NCBI GenBank assembly: GCA_001179505.1
Contig: CDMY01000284.1
Span: forward strand, 67,556-131,555
Origin: Vitrella brassicaformis
Lineage: Eukaryota; Sar; Vitrellaceae
DNA length: 64,000 bases
Reading direction: 5' to 3'
A program made the translations under genes and the position numbers. Positions 23,621-36,032 of this stretch are shown in pieces (the first letter of the stretch is position 1; each line of letters begins with the position of its first letter). Under the pieces are notes generated by a model. That model was not told the DNA's origin, did not search any database, and saw only the letters and a program-made list of their open reading frames with translations.

Positions 23621-23735
23621 TGTGCAGCTGTGTGTGCTGGTTGGTCCGAGAGGTCAGGAGTACGATGTCCGGCCCTGCTGGCCGTCCAGCAACATCAAGC
23701 CGCTGACCACAGAATGCGAAAGCACCTTGCCGTGA
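19440..23735 (+). CDS. 12-TM RND-family protein with sterol-sensing-like domain (Patched/Dispatched/NPC-like)
   Basis: The ATG at 19440 is followed at once by TM1 (WPFIVPLSWLAVCGIIALIG). A first extracellular loop follows (19640-20620). TM2-TM6 form a sterol-sensing-like block at 20700-21230 (TILSALALILAAAYT; LLSFGVSRFLLILVCQ; FLFSLTLALATLLIT; LLPLIGMCFSGSIGIA; GVFGMLVLAFTMASFW). A Ser/Pro/Glu-rich cytosolic loop (21240-21720) leads to TM7 (IVAGLVVVGLSLGLVKW). After the second loop come the last helices (IIFMFLIGMCILLVLL; FSMACAMVVMQGIASMAC; LLLAIFYAVAS; YSVYVVMAGSLFSV; LLALIAAATGLVMAFLIF), ending at TGA 23733-23735. This 12-TM, two-loop plan is that of RND lipid/sterol transporters and Hedgehog-pathway relatives. 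I do not see a GxxxD proton-relay motif in TM4 or TM10. There are about 11 introns; substrate unknown. Confidence 0.8.
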
Positions 23736-26700
23736 TGACATGACATTACACTACACGTGGGAACACACCCCGGGTGTCTCTTGGTTGGCTGGTCGGCTGG
23801 GTGCCAGTGCGTGAGTGGTCTTTACTTCCTTATTAATTACTTTATTACCTACCTTCCTTGAACGCCGTAGGCTGATAGGGTAGGCTTGTAGCTAGCTAGG
23901 CCCGCAGGTGCACGTTCAGTGGACCAATGCTGAGCGGAGAGGGAGGGGGGGAAGGGTGCGTTTCTCTGTCTTTCTGCTGTTTTCTGTATCATGGCTGGCA
24001 TGACCGTTCCTTGTGTGTGTGTGTGTGTATACGTGTCGACACACATTGCGTACGACGGGAGGGGGAGGGGGTGGGCNNNNNNNNNNNNNNNNNNNNNNNN
24101 NNNNNNNNNNNNNNNNNNNNNNNNNNNNNNNNNNNNNNNNNNNNNNNNNNNNNNNNNNNNNNNNNNNNNNNNNNNNNNNNNNNNNNNNNNNNNNNNNNNN
24201 NNNNNNNNNNNNNNNNNNNNNNNNNNNNNNNNNNNNNNNNNNNNNNNNNNNNNNNNNNNNNNNNNNNNNNNNNNNNNNNNNNNNNNNNNNNNNNNNNNNN
24301 NNNNNNNNNNNNNNNNNNNNNNNNNNNNNNNNNNNNNNNNNNNNNNNNNNNNNNNNNNNNNNNNNNNNNNNNNNNNGGAGGGCGGGGAGGAAGGATGTGT
24401 TGATTGATGTGTCTGCTATGTTGTGTCTTTTGTCGATCCATCCATCCATCCATCGATTGATTGCATTGACCACTCTGCCTCAACGCATCCATCCAGCCAT
24501 GTGGATCCTGTCCATGTGTGTGTGAGTGTGTCGTGCCCGCTGCTCCTTTATGTGTCTTGTCTTGTCTTGTCTTGTCGTCTTGTGTGTGCATGCTTGCAGC
24601 CGTCCATCCATCCATCCATCGGTGGCGTATAGGTAGAAAGACAGACAGACGACGGCTGGTCGATTACATGGAGCAGGAGCGAGCGGGGCGTGCCGTGCCG
24701 TGCCGTGCCGAGATGGTGTGACGCGATGTGGTGGATGTCGGTGTGTATACCTGTGTCGACGCGTATCAGTCAGTCGCCCGCCCGCCCCCGCACTCAGCTC
24801 ACTCCACTCACTTGCTCACTTCCCGGTAGGCAGGCAGGCAGGCAGGCAGGCAGAGGTGTATTGCACTGCGTGTGCGGCCCTCTGGGACGGTGCCTTGTCC
24901 CGTGCCGTCGGCAGCTGCTTGGCTGGTCATTGCAGTGGTCTGAGAGCGGCCACTGCCAGCCATGCAGCAGCTTGCAGTGCTCGAGAAGGCACCAACCAAA
25001 GGAGTTGCCCAGCACAACTAGCTCACACAGAGAGAGATCCGGTTCGGCTGGCCGACCCTCCACACAACCGACTGACTCACCGACCTGCCTATATATCGCC
25101 AAACTAACCAACTAACTATGCCGTCCGTGCTGGGTGCGATGTGCGTGTGTGGGTGCGTTGTGCGTATGTGTGTGTGTCCGTGTGTATGTCAGTCAGGTCT
25201 TTTATTCGAGTGATGGGTGTCTGTCTGTCCTTGGTTGGTGGAAACACCGAATACAAACAAGGAGAGAGAGCGTAAGGCTTGTACCGTACGAGTGCGTGTC
25301 TACTCGTGTTCGTGTATGGTATGTGTCTGTTCGTGGTGTGTGGGGTGGGTGGGTGGGTGGGGAGGGTGTCACTCGCCGTCTGTCTGCCCGTCTGTCTGTC
25401 TGTCTTGCTCAAAATCGCATTGCACACCACACTTGTTGGTTGCGCTTGCGCTGCGGGGCTGCGTTGGTCGGTTCGGTCCACCCACTGTGATGCCATGCCA
25501 TGCGTGTGATGGATGCCTCGACTGTGTATGTGTCCAAATTTGCCGGCCCACCTGCATGTGGTTGGATGAATGGCTCTTTTCTGTGTGTCCTTTCCTGTCT
25601 GTCTACCTGTCTGTCTGTCTGTCTGTCTGTCATATTGCTGCCCACTTTGCGGCGGTTTTTCTCCCCTCCCCTCCCCTCCCTCTGTCTACCTGTCTGCCTG
25701 TCTGTCTGTCTGGTGGTGTTGTTAACCAGTGGAAGGGCCTCTGAGCTGCGGTCCGGATGGTCTCTTCTTCCCTATTTGTATACCAACCACTTTCACCCAC
25801 TCACCCACTCACTGACTCACTGCTGGCTGGCCGGATGTATGTATGGCTGGATGTATCATCCACAAACCACTGACTGACTGACTACACTTGTGACCTGTGT
25901 CAGTGGACAGCGACACAACGTGACGTGACCTGACGTGACCGCGACGCCGATGCGATCGATGCCTGCCTGCCTGCCTGCCTGATCATTTGGGACCACAGAC
26001 AGACAGACACACAGACAGACAGAGAAGGCACAGCGCACCGAACCGAACCGAAACGAACCGCAACCGATCTTTTTCTCTGACCAAACAATCGATCGCTCTT
26101 TTTCTCTGGCTGACTTTCGGGGGCCGTGGCCGGCTGGGGGAGTGGGTGCTGGCCCCACTCACCTCACCACCCCTCCCCTCCCCTCCTTTCTTCACCAAAC
26201 GAACGGACCGCTGCGCGTGGTGTGTGTCCTTTTCTTTTATCTCTTTTGCCGCGTGAGTGACGGACGTGTGGCAGTGCACATCGACTTGTGTATGTGTGTC
26301 CATGTCAGTCATGTCATGTGTATGCTATGCCCCTGCAGGTGATGATGTATGTCATTCGTGAATGATGGATGGGATGGGGGTCGTCTGGTGCGGTGCCTGC
26401 CTCTGTCCGCTATGCATTGTGACGTGACGTGATCTTTTCTGGTCGTGGTGGTGAGAGAAGGGAAGGAATGTACATGGCTTCGTGCGAGTGGAGGAGTGAG
26501 CGTGGCTTTGTTTGGTTTTGGTCTTGGTCTGGTATGGTCTGCCTTGCCTTGCCTTGCATTGCCTGCGTGTCACGTCACGCATCTGCCATGATGTATGTGG
26601 TCGGTTCGGTCGTGGGTCTGCCTGCCTGCCTGCCTGCCGTGTAAGTCTGGGTGGGCGGGCAGCTCGAAATGATAATATCCTGTTTTTACCGAGGGGAGGA

Positions 26701-27899
26701 CAGAAAGGCTCGATAGGCTCGGTCGGTCGATGGATCGATAGCTGCAGCGGCAACAAACCAGCCAACGAACGAACGAAGGACAAGGAAAGGAATTGAAGGC
26801 ATTTTGATTGATGTATCCCTGTGTGCCGGTTTGTGTGTCGTTGATCCACCCTTGTGTGCGCGATGGATTTGTCAAGAAAGAGGGGCGGCGAGGAGCGGTC
26901 GCTGTTCGGATCTGATCGGTCGACCACATGACATGCATGGGGCTGGGTGGCTGGGTGGGTGGGTGGAAGGGGGTCCACTTGCGCGCACACGCAGTTTTAC
27001 TGGTCTGGTCTTACCCCTACACCCTCACACCATGATATGTATCCCACACTATGTCATGTCGGTCAGTGGTAGTCAGCACAGCACATGTGGCACACACACA
27101 CGCCGCGTCCATTGCCAGCGTGGATACAAACAATGACGTACCTTGTTGATGTGATGGTATGGTCCGTGGTTCTTGGTCGTGCGCGAGTAGGGGCGTACGT
27201 CCGTGCGTCAGATAGATTATCAGGCTGGCTGGCATTTTATGCTACCCAATCAATCGTTTTTCATGCAATTGAACACAGCACAGGTAGGGGAGACAGACAC
27301 TGGGGTACTCACTCACTCAAGTCACCGTACCGTACGTGAGAGCTCCTGTCCGTCCGTCCGTCCGTCCGTCCGCTGCTGCATTCAGTGCACCCGCTGTTGC
27401 ATGGCATGCACCTCAGTCGCTTCACGTGTGTATGTCTGTCTGTCCGTCATTCACACACTCATTCACTCACTCACCTCTGTCTGTCAGGTGTGCACCCACC
27501 CAATCATCCCACGTACGTACGTACGCGTCACCCACCTCTTCATGCCCTCATTGCCTTCTCGCTCGCCATGTCAGTCATGTCATGTCACCCATGTCATCGA
27601 CCGACCGGCCGACCGATCGCACCATGCCTGGCCTGTTTTGCGGGCGTCATGATGCGCGTGTGCGTGGGAGTGTGTGTCTGGACGCTGGGTGTTTGTCCTG
27701 TCCGCCGTGTGCTGTGTGTGCATGTGACTCTTCTCGCTCGTTCGTTGTGTGATTCGTGTACGTATCTTTAGTAAGGTTATCTGGCAAAGGAAATGTCGAC
27801 AATCTTGTCAGTCACAGCACCGAGCCAAACCCGCACAGTCACAGCAAGGAACCAACCCCCAACCAACCAGCCAGCCCCCCCAACAGCTTCTGGAATCCA
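23736..27899. other. 4.1-kb gene-free block rich in tetranucleotide repeats
   Basis: No credible exon, splice ladder or family motif on either strand. It is dense in short tandem tetramers of many kinds (CCAT, CTGT, GCCT, GGCA, CCGT, GGGT, ACGT, CACT) and pentamers such as TGACG. The two flanking genes converge on it. It also contains the second 300-N gap. Confidence 0.7.
24077..24376. other. Assembly gap (300 N) in the gene-free block
   Basis: Exactly 300 N, flanked by G-rich sequence on both sides (GGGAGGGGGAGGGGGTGGGC on the left, GGAGGGCGGGGAGG on the right). Probably a placeholder-length gap at a hard-to-sequence G tract. Confidence 0.97.
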
Positions 27900-29785
27900 T
27901 CATTTGGTGCCGTCGTCATCTCTCCCCCGGTGAGCAAACCCCCGAGAGGCATACACATCACGACTGTGAGGGATCTCCAGCATGGCTGACGGGCCCGTCG
28001 ACTGCCCTCCCCCTCCTACACCGACACTCTTGCAGTTGGTAACCTTGGTGTGCGGCTCGAAGACCAACGTGACTGACGGCACGATCAGCTTCTGCCGCGA
28101 TGCGTCCCAGTATGGCTTGACCACCAACACCGGCGCCGGCTGCCCATCCTTGACGCGGATCACGCGCGCCTCTGTCTCCAACTCCACGGGCAGGGGAGAG
28201 GCCCCTCTTGGTGCTGGCGGAATAATGGGTGGCTGCCGTGGCTGTTGTGGGAGTGGAGGAGGAGCAGCAGGCTGACTAATCGTCTCGGGCTGTGGGACAG
28301 GCCGACTAATCACGTTTCCCTCTGAAGGTTTCGGCAGTTGTGGAGCAGGCTGAGGCACAGTTAGCGGAGCCGCTGAAGCCGGAGACACCATGAGGGGCTG
28401 AGAGGCAGGCTGAGCTTCCCTGACAGCCATTTGGGGAACCGGTCGTGGCATGATGACCGGCGAGGCAACTGGTGCCTCCTGGGGCTGTGGGGCTGTGACG
28501 GGCTGAGCAGATGTCGGCCCGGTGGGGGACGCACTAGCTTCTGCCGTCTGCCAGACGGGCTGCTGCACAGGACCTTCCCTGATGATCGGCTGACTAATCG
28601 CTTGTTCCACAGCTTTGGGCGCTTGTGGCGGAGCCGCTGAAGCCGGTGACACCATGAGGGGCTGTGAGGCAGGTTGAGCTTTCATGACAGCCATTTGGGG
28701 GACCGGTCGGCGCATGATCTCAGGCGGAGCGGCTGTCGGCTCCTGGGGCTGTGGGGCTCTGACGGGCTGAGGGAAGGTCTCACGAGTGGGGGATGCAGTA
28801 CTTTCTGCGGTCTGCCAGACGGGCTGCTTCACAGGAGTCTCTCTGATGATCGGCCGAGAGGACGCTGCGAGAGGTGCTGGGGGTGGAAGGGGCCTGTATA
28901 CCTCTGTAGCCGGCGCAGAGGGCCTGCTGGTCACACGTGGTGGGACAACTGGTAGTACAGCCTCCCGTCTCGGCAATGGCACTTGAACTGGGGCCTGGAC
29001 TTGTGGTGCAGGGGGCCTGTATTGCTCAGTTGGCAGCTCGAGGTAGTGCTGGTCTTCAGCCGTGATGAGCCCATACAGGTGAGCCGGTGCCTCCAGCTGC
29101 CGAGGGTCAGACCGCAGCGCCACCTGCAGTGCCTCCTCGTAAGCACGGGTTCTCACTGACCCTCTCTCCGCCCGAGGCTCGCTCCTGCTTCTCACGTGTG
29201 CCTTTCGAGATGCCGTCGCGACGTCAATGTCTGTCTGCAGAGGGTCTCCACTGCCGAGAATGAGAGGCTCTGGCGGCCTCCTCGAGTGGTGCCTGTGCAT
29301 TGTGTTGACTGGCTGGTCCGCTGGGTCAGGGGCAGGCTGTCTTTGTATGGCCCCCCGCATCAGCGGCTGTCCCGCCGACATGGGGAAGGTGACGTTGATA
29401 GCAGAGGGCGGCGGGGCACGCCAATAAGCGTGGGGCAATGCAGTGACTGGGAAGGAGTCCTGAGACGATCCCGTACGAGTCCTGCGAGTGCGAGTGCCTC
29501 TGAGATTAAGAAACACCACTGCAGTCAACGAGGCTCAGATTGCACACGCTCCTTTCGCTCTCACCTGAGCAGCATTAGTCGTTCGGAGGAGTCCAGGGGC
29601 TCCACAAACAGTGCCAGCACGATGAAGAGTATCTCGAGTGGCAGAATTGGACCTGCCGAGGAGGGGCAGAGCATCGCCAGGTAGGAGAGGACGATGAGTG
29701 CGTCGAGTCTGCGGCTAAGGCAGCGGATGGATAGGCCTCCCATGCATGTTGGCATGGAGATCAGCTCACACACGCTTGTGTCCAC
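27900..29785 (-). CDS. Proline-rich membrane-anchored protein with tandem internal repeat
   Basis: Two exons on the minus strand. The first (29785-29566) encodes a short head with two hydrophobic stretches (LDALIVLSYLAMLCPSSAG and LPLEILFIVLALFVE). An intron with AG before GGCACTCGC leads into a single long exon down to 27900. That part is rich in Pro, Gln and Ala and holds two diverged copies of a unit of about 95 residues, with shared blocks QPVWQTAE, APQPQE, RPVPQMAV and QPASQPLMVSPASAAP (about 28870-28630 and 28600-28350). The C-terminus (EARVIRVKDGQPAPVLVVKP, then YWDASRQKLIVPSVTLVFEP) looks like a small beta-rich domain. It could be surface or cortical-skeleton associated; I cannot assign a family. 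Confidence 0.65.
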
Positions 29786-29863
29786 AGAGACGAAGACATG
29801 CGCGTCTCAGCTGCCGTCTTCAGGCGACCCCCACCCGGCCCCCACCCACAGTCTTTTGCGGCG
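29786..29863. promoter_or_regulatory. Very short divergent promoter region
   Basis: Only 78 bp separate the ATG of the minus-strand proline-rich gene (29785) from the preferred ATG of the plus-strand secreted gene (29864). An in-frame upstream ATG at 29798 would shrink it to 12 bp. No core motif is obvious. Confidence 0.4.
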
Positions 29864-31591
29864 ATGCTGCTGCTGCCATTTGCACTGACTGCTGCGGCGG
29901 TCATCCATAACTCACACCGTGGCAGAAGCTTCCATCACCACCACATCGCCCCGGCCAGGAGAAGGACCATGGCACAGCTGCACGAAACAGAAACCAGCAG
30001 AAGGAAAGGAGGAACGCCATTGGCTGCAGCCGACAGTGCTGAGGACAACGCCAGAAAGGGAGGCTCGGCGTCCTCCTCTTTTCGTGGCTTCCTCGATTGG
30101 GACTCCCGTCGGCTGGCTCCTTCGGGCAATAATACCTCAGCATTCTCTCCAGCTTCATTCCTCGGCGAGCTGAAGCGCCTCTTCATTCGAGATCCAAGCG
30201 CACCTCTGCCGCCAATTTCAATGCCACCGCACCTGGCTTTCGTCCAGATGTCGTCGAATGCAACACACTCTCCCGGTCAGCGTGTCCGCAGCACCGTCCG
30301 CAATGGGCCATCTATGAGTCTGCCTGACATGACTTTGGCCAGCGGTGGTCTCGATGCCCAGCAGGTCACCATGTTGGCCGACAAGGAAAGGCCCATCATG
30401 ATGACCAATGCGAGCGTTCTTCCCGCGGGGCCGTTCGATACGGCCAAGAACGGCAGCAGGGACATGCAAGCAGCCTCACTTGGCGACCTGCTCGAGCGTG
30501 TCAGGGCGCCGTCTGCTCCAAAGAAGCCCTTTCATGTGTCTGTCGCACAGAACAGCACTGAAGGAGGTGAGATCATCCATCGCGGTGACATATCCCTCAA
30601 TTTTCTTCTCTTCATATATGTGCAGATCTGGCGAGTGAAGCGGACCATCTAATGGCAGTGTCGCAAACCGCCGCCAACAACAAAGCCAAAGCAAAGACTT
30701 TTCGTAAGCGCATCCCCGCATGCACATGTGCAAGCACACAGACATGGAAACGACTCTTGCTCACAGGTTTGGCTCCCGAGGAGACACCGGAGGTCGACAC
30801 GTTCACGGGGGATCTGGACGCAGGCCCAGTGTCGACAGGGCGTGGCAGCTTCATCCAAAGATTCCAAACTGACCGACAGGCCACTCGCAGAGGAACGAGA
30901 GACATTAACGGTACGCATCGGTCATGCATTGCTGGACGATATTGCCGGACTTGTTTGTCCGGTCATCAGGCGGTGATGACCCTTCATGGGGCGAGGAGGT
31001 GCCCACGGGCGACAGGGGGGACGGAGGAGACATGATTCAGGACGACTCGCCTGCCACTCCGATGTCCGACCCCTCTCGCTCTCTCTATGACATACGGCCG
31101 CCCATGGCTCCTGTAGCCAGCCCGCCTATCGGCTTCACATCGATGAGCGCAGCAGCATACAGCGGCCGACCGGCTGCGCCGCTGGGCCCTGAAGACGCGG
31201 GGGACATGCGGATGCTGCTGAAGAACACAGCTGCACAATACCAGATGAAGGCGTCTCTCTATAGGCCGCCTTCGCCGCTACAGACGGCGGTGGGGCCAAT
31301 GTACTCAGACGAGCCAGAAGGGTATGCCAATAATGAGGCGGCATACGGGCCAATAGCGCCCCTGCAGATGAGGCGGCCCGCGGCGCTGCCGATGTTTCGA
31401 TACGGCGGCAGTAGTGGTCGGCAGCGCTGTGCTTTTCATATGTGTCGCTGTTTAACCCTCGTGCGTCTTTCTTGTCTTGGTCAGGTTACGGTGAAGGTGT
31501 GCCCGACATGCAGGGATTTGACGGTTTCATAGAGATGAGAGCCGAAAAGAGGAGACAGCGGAGAAGACGACGGACAAGGGCACACAGATAA
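29864..31591 (+). CDS. Secreted protein of unknown function
   Basis: The ATG at 29864 is preferred over the in-frame ATG at 29798 because it starts a textbook signal peptide (MLLLPFALTAAAVIHNSHRG). The mature part is low in cysteine, with N-glycosylation sequons (NNTS, NATH, NASV, NGSR, NSTE) and few hydrophobic segments. Exons are about 29864-30566, 30625-30702, 30766-30910, 30969-31412 and 31485-31591. The last ends with a very basic tail (EKRRQRRRRRTRAHR) and TAA. Middle exons are rich in Pro, Met, Tyr and Ala (PAALPMFRYGG), suggesting a disordered surface or extracellular-matrix protein. No known domain is recognised. Confidence 0.62.
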
Positions 31592-31774
31592 GGCGGGCAG
31601 ATGGATGGATGGACGGACGGATGACACTTTGTGAATGAGGGATGGATGGAAGAGCGCTTAGCTTGCTGGACCGCTTGAGATGTAATGGCGTGTCTCTCAG
31701 AGTGTCTCTCGTCTGTCGGAGGCGGTCACTTCAAAAAGAGTCTGGCTTTCCCCCTTATTTCAGTCTGCCTCCCC

Positions 31775-34700
31775 TTAAGAACAGCTCCCTGCCTCACTCA
31801 CTCCACTCACCCCCGTCGCCCCGCCCACTGTGAACACCTCGATCTCATCAGCAAAAAACACATCCAGGTTGTATACCGGAACCGGTGGCACGTTGGGGTG
31901 CAGCGGCTGCAACATCGTTGCCTCCCATCCCGCCCTCACGCAGCACCGCCCATCCGCCCCCTGCGCCCAACCCAAAGGCGGTGGCGCCCACATCCCCAGC
32001 CACTCGAATCCTCCGCCCACGCTCACCTTGGCTAGCTGCCCCTGTTGCTCGTTGTTTGCTTGCGAGACAGTGATGCAGTAGGGCATCACCGAGGGCGACT
32101 GGAAGGTGGGCGGGGAGGCGCCGGATGCCTTGAAGACGAGCCCCGCCGCCTCATAGGCATTGAGAGCTACATGCGAGGGCGGCTGGATACTCTCGTCAAT
32201 GAAGCAGCCGTGCATGTCTCCGTCCGAGCGGACGAGGAACAGCAGGCCCCTCGCATCGCCCACACGACCGAGCATATCGGTGTACCCATGCCCGTGCTCA
32301 GTCGCCCTGCAACAGGGACAGAGCAAACACCACAAACAGCACATGAGCCAGGCGGAAGAGATGGTCGATGGCTCATTCTTACTTGTAGAGAAGCTCAATG
32401 CCTGCGATGTGTATGCCTGTCTTCTGCAGTATGGCCATCAGCTGAGCGGCAGAGGCGATCACCGAGGGGCTGGTGAGACACGGCCCGTCGCCATGCAGCC
32501 GCAGCATGGGCTCCATCAGCAGGTCGCGTTGCTGCATGACGGCCATGAGTGGTGCCTTGAGCCGTCGAGGCGCACAGGGGGGATCGATCACACTCATGAG
32601 GCTAGCAGCATACATGCGGCCGGCGAAGTCGGTGGCGAGCGCCTCGGCTGCGGCATCGGGCGGGAGGGAGGGGAGGTAGTGTGACAGCTGCTTGACTGTG
32701 GCCTCCAGGTTCATGCTCATCTCCAGCCTCTGCTGCTGCTCCTCCGTCTGCATCAGTGATGCGAGCAGCTGGCCAGTCGACGAGTAGGCAAACGCCACCT
32801 TGCGAAACTGGTGGATAAGCACAGACACATTGCAAGGAAATGACACGGTGCCTCCTGCCCTCCACCCATGCACATCTGTCCCGATGTGTGCCCATACTTA
32901 CCGCTGCGATGTGCTCTGCGGTCATGAAGAGCTCTATCTGCCCTTCCGGGAGGTCCATGAAGCTGGAGATCTGATGCGCACCGGCCGTCATGACGTAACG
33001 CGCGTCTGTGTCCATGGCGTGGATGGCTATCTGCTGGGGCGCAAAGCGTCGCTCCACGGCCTCCATCAGGTCACCCAGGTGGGAGCGATGGGGCAGGACG
33101 ACCGTCAGCTCAGAGATGGACTCTACTTCGAGGGCCGACAGAATGAACGTCCCCGGATCGACCACAGCGGCAGACGGCACTGCAACAATCGAGACACGGA
33201 GACACAGAGACGCTCGAGGGGAGGGTGGATGAGCGCATTCTTCCCCATCTCTTGGCCACTTACCGTCTAGGTGCATGACCAGGTTTTTGATGCTAGGCAG
33301 GTCGTCCTTGTGATCCCCCAGTGTGATGCCCTCCCTCTCGTCCTCAGCCTTGATGAGGTCGCCGCCACCCTCGGACACAAAGCCCAGACTCAGGCGGTCG
33401 ATCTCACCATGGCCTCGGCTGGTGAGAGCCTGGCGCGCCTCTGCCTCACTGCCGGACATTGCAAGGTCGCTCAGCGAGGTCATTTGTGCTCTCATGAGTG
33501 CCGCCAGGCGGATGGCGATGTCTCCTTCGGCGATGAGTGTCTTGGCCCCCCGCAGCCGTCCGTCGAAGGGCAGCACAGGCAGCTGCCGCCCATCTCCTGG
33601 CGTCAGGGACGCGAACTGGATCCGGTTCGGCATCTGCGATGCACGAATGCCCTTGAGCAGGTCCAGCACGTCTGCCGGCGCCATGTCCATCAGCTGCAGG
33701 TTGCCGAGATGCGCCCCCTTGCTGAGCAGCATCTTGGCCACTCCCAGCCCGATGCGGCTCTCGACGGTCAGACCTGTCACCGGGAGGAGCCCGATCGGGC
33801 TGAAGGCGTCGAGCTCGGGCGGCTCGGGTGGGATGGCATCGGGTGGCGGGGTCCATCCGTCCGCACACTCGATGGAAATGCTGTATCCCTCAGGTGGCGC
33901 CTCACAAGCTGGGAACACCAGCCCACTCTGCATGCTGTGAGCGATGGGGCCGTTCCGGGGGAGGGCAAGTTGGTCCTGCGTGACCGTCCAGACGTAGCGG
34001 CATTGGGAGGGGCTCGGACCATGCGTCTCGAGTCTCGGGCAGACGAGACTGCTATCCGAGATGCCACGCCGCGCACCGTATGTCTGGAGCAGCGTACAGA
34101 GGAGTGGGGAGCCGCAGGGGGGCAGCTTGCTGAAATCGAAGCGGGTGTAGGCCAGCAGGTGGGGGAGGGGAATGTCTTGCACCTCCTCGCCGTCGGCAGG
34201 GGGCTGGATGAAGATGCCGACCTCGCCCGAGGGTGAGCAGATTGCGTCGATGAATGTGGCGAGGGCCTTGAATGCCGCGTAGTCGTTGAGGATCAGCGAA
34301 TGACAGTCGTTGGGATGCACCTCCACACCCAGGAGATCCAGAGACTTCGAGCAGCCTCGATCCACCAAGCACGCCTGAAAGCAGAAAGAACACAATCGAC
34401 AGAGCCAAGAAGCTATCAATGCCGTGGCTGGCCCTCCTCAGTCTTCTGTGTGTCCCCTCGTGTCTTTCTTTCTGTGTCACCCACCTGGAGGTCCCGAAGG
34501 CCGTCTATAAGATCAGCCGATTCGATATCGAAGAGCTTGATGTAGCTGATCGTCTGCAGCTTCGCGAGAGGCCCCTGGCTCCCCCGCTGCCCCACTGGAA
34601 TAGACCCGATCAGCTCCGCTACCTGTGATGGCGCCGGCAGGCCTTCGCGCAGATCGACCAGGGACCTCGTCGTGGCAACGAACGGCCTGATGTGCGCTAT

Positions 34701-35724
34701 CTCGTCGGACACATGCGTAGACACGCACTCGACGGCCGGTGTTGTCCATCCCCGCCCATCGATGACCGAGTGGGCAGTGTGAACCCCGATGGCCTCGGTG
34801 AGGGCCGCCAGGTTGATGGGGTGGGATGGGGCGGCAGCAAGAGGAGCAGAGTTGATGGTGTTCAGCTGTTCAGCCTCGGAAAGTGCGAGATCCGAAATTA
34901 CCACCGGCTCGAAGCTCAGTGACTTGAGCGAGCCCTCGGGCATGCCGGTGACTGGTCCCTCCTTGTCGCGCGCCGCCTGTCGTCCCGCCGCATGGCCCTC
35001 CACCAGTGCGATGACAACCCCGCGGCACCACCCAAATGCACGGACAAAGTGGCCATCTTCGGTCCCTTCTGCCCCATCAGGTGTCTGCGGAAATCGATGG
35101 ACGAGACACTTGAGGTTGATCATCTGTTGGCCGAGCTCGTATGCCGTCTGCGGCGCCATGCTGCTCCAGAATCTCCGGTGGCGAGTGTTGCTATAGTCGA
35201 TGACGAGCTCGGTGTGGTGCTGCAGGACGACGCCGCTGAGTGGGGAGGGGAGGGGCGGCTTCAGACACCACACGGGATTGACAAACGCAAAGACGCCGAC
35301 GTGAAGCTCTCGAGGCTGTACACACACCGACGGCAGATACAAAGGAATGAATGCATCTGCCACCTTCACTTGAGCCATCTGTTTGTCGATGCATTCCTAC
35401 GTACCATGGAGATGCCCGACCAGCCCTGCATCCGAATGGCCTGCCCTTCAGCAGCACCCACAAGAACCAAAGAAGGACGACTGCACAACACATTGGATGC
35501 TGCTGTTTGTGATCTACCTTGAAAACGGCCGCAGCAGCCTCACTATCCTCCGCACCGCCATCAGCGGCATCATCGCCATCAGCAGACGACGAGGCGGCTT
35601 CAGCGTGGCCACCAATACCTGCACGAAATGAGATGCATCAGCAACAGCCGAAGAATGCACCATCAATGGCTTCAGTACCTTGCTGCCGGGCGACTGGTCG
35701 CCAGATCTGCCGCTTGCGAGCCAT
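31775..35724 (-). CDS. TLDc-domain protein with lineage-specific N-terminal region
   Basis: Seven exons: 35724-35679 (MARKRQIWRPVARQQ), 35621-35523 (acidic, Ala-rich), 35315 to about 34497, 34377 to about 33266, about 33180-32903, about 32811-32386 and about 32308-31775. Exon 3 has the block LVIDYSNTRHRRFW ... CLVHRFPQ ... ALVEGHAAGRQAA shared with the neighbouring gene on the other strand. Exon 6 has a likely coiled coil (LMQTEEQQQRLEMSMNLEA). From the end of exon 6 comes a TLDc domain: ELLYKATEHGHGYTDMLGR, GLLFLVRSDGDMHGCFIDE and, near the end, NLDVFFADEIEVFTVG. TLDc proteins act in oxidative-stress protection and bind or regulate V-ATPase; the role here is inferred. It is divergent from, and paralogous to, the gene at 36033. 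Confidence 0.72.
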
Positions 35725-36032
35725 GCTTGAGCGTCAATAGCGATATCTACCACGACGTCTACAAATCGTCGCCAGGGAAAGAACGGCGAGGAACGGCCAG
35801 GAATCCTGCGAGCTCTCGGCCAGGACAACAGCAAATAAAAGGCAAACGAGAAGCAGGGCGGACCTCTCGAAGCGGGCACCGGCAACCTTGTGCTTTTCGA
35901 CATTTCGCGTATCTGCACGAATCTTTGGGTCATCGCTCTCCAGGTGAGGCAACGAGCAGCAAACGAGAGCCTTCTCTGCACTCAATCGAGGAGTCAGCAA
36001 TCATATGTTGCTTTGTGTGTTGTGTTTGTCAG
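35725..36032. promoter_or_regulatory. Bidirectional promoter region between two paralogues
   Basis: 308 bp between two ATGs facing apart. The flanking genes are paralogous, so this could be the centre of an inverted duplication with shared control. I see no TATA box; the plus-strand ATG follows a T-rich stretch (TTGTGTGTTGTGTTTGTCAG) that could instead be an intron end of a 5' UTR. Confidence 0.45.

Noticed and set aside
25600-25720. Regularly spaced CTGT/CTGC units resembling a CRISPR or satellite array
   Set aside because: They are plain tetranucleotide runs with no unique spacers and no repeat of 20 bp or more.
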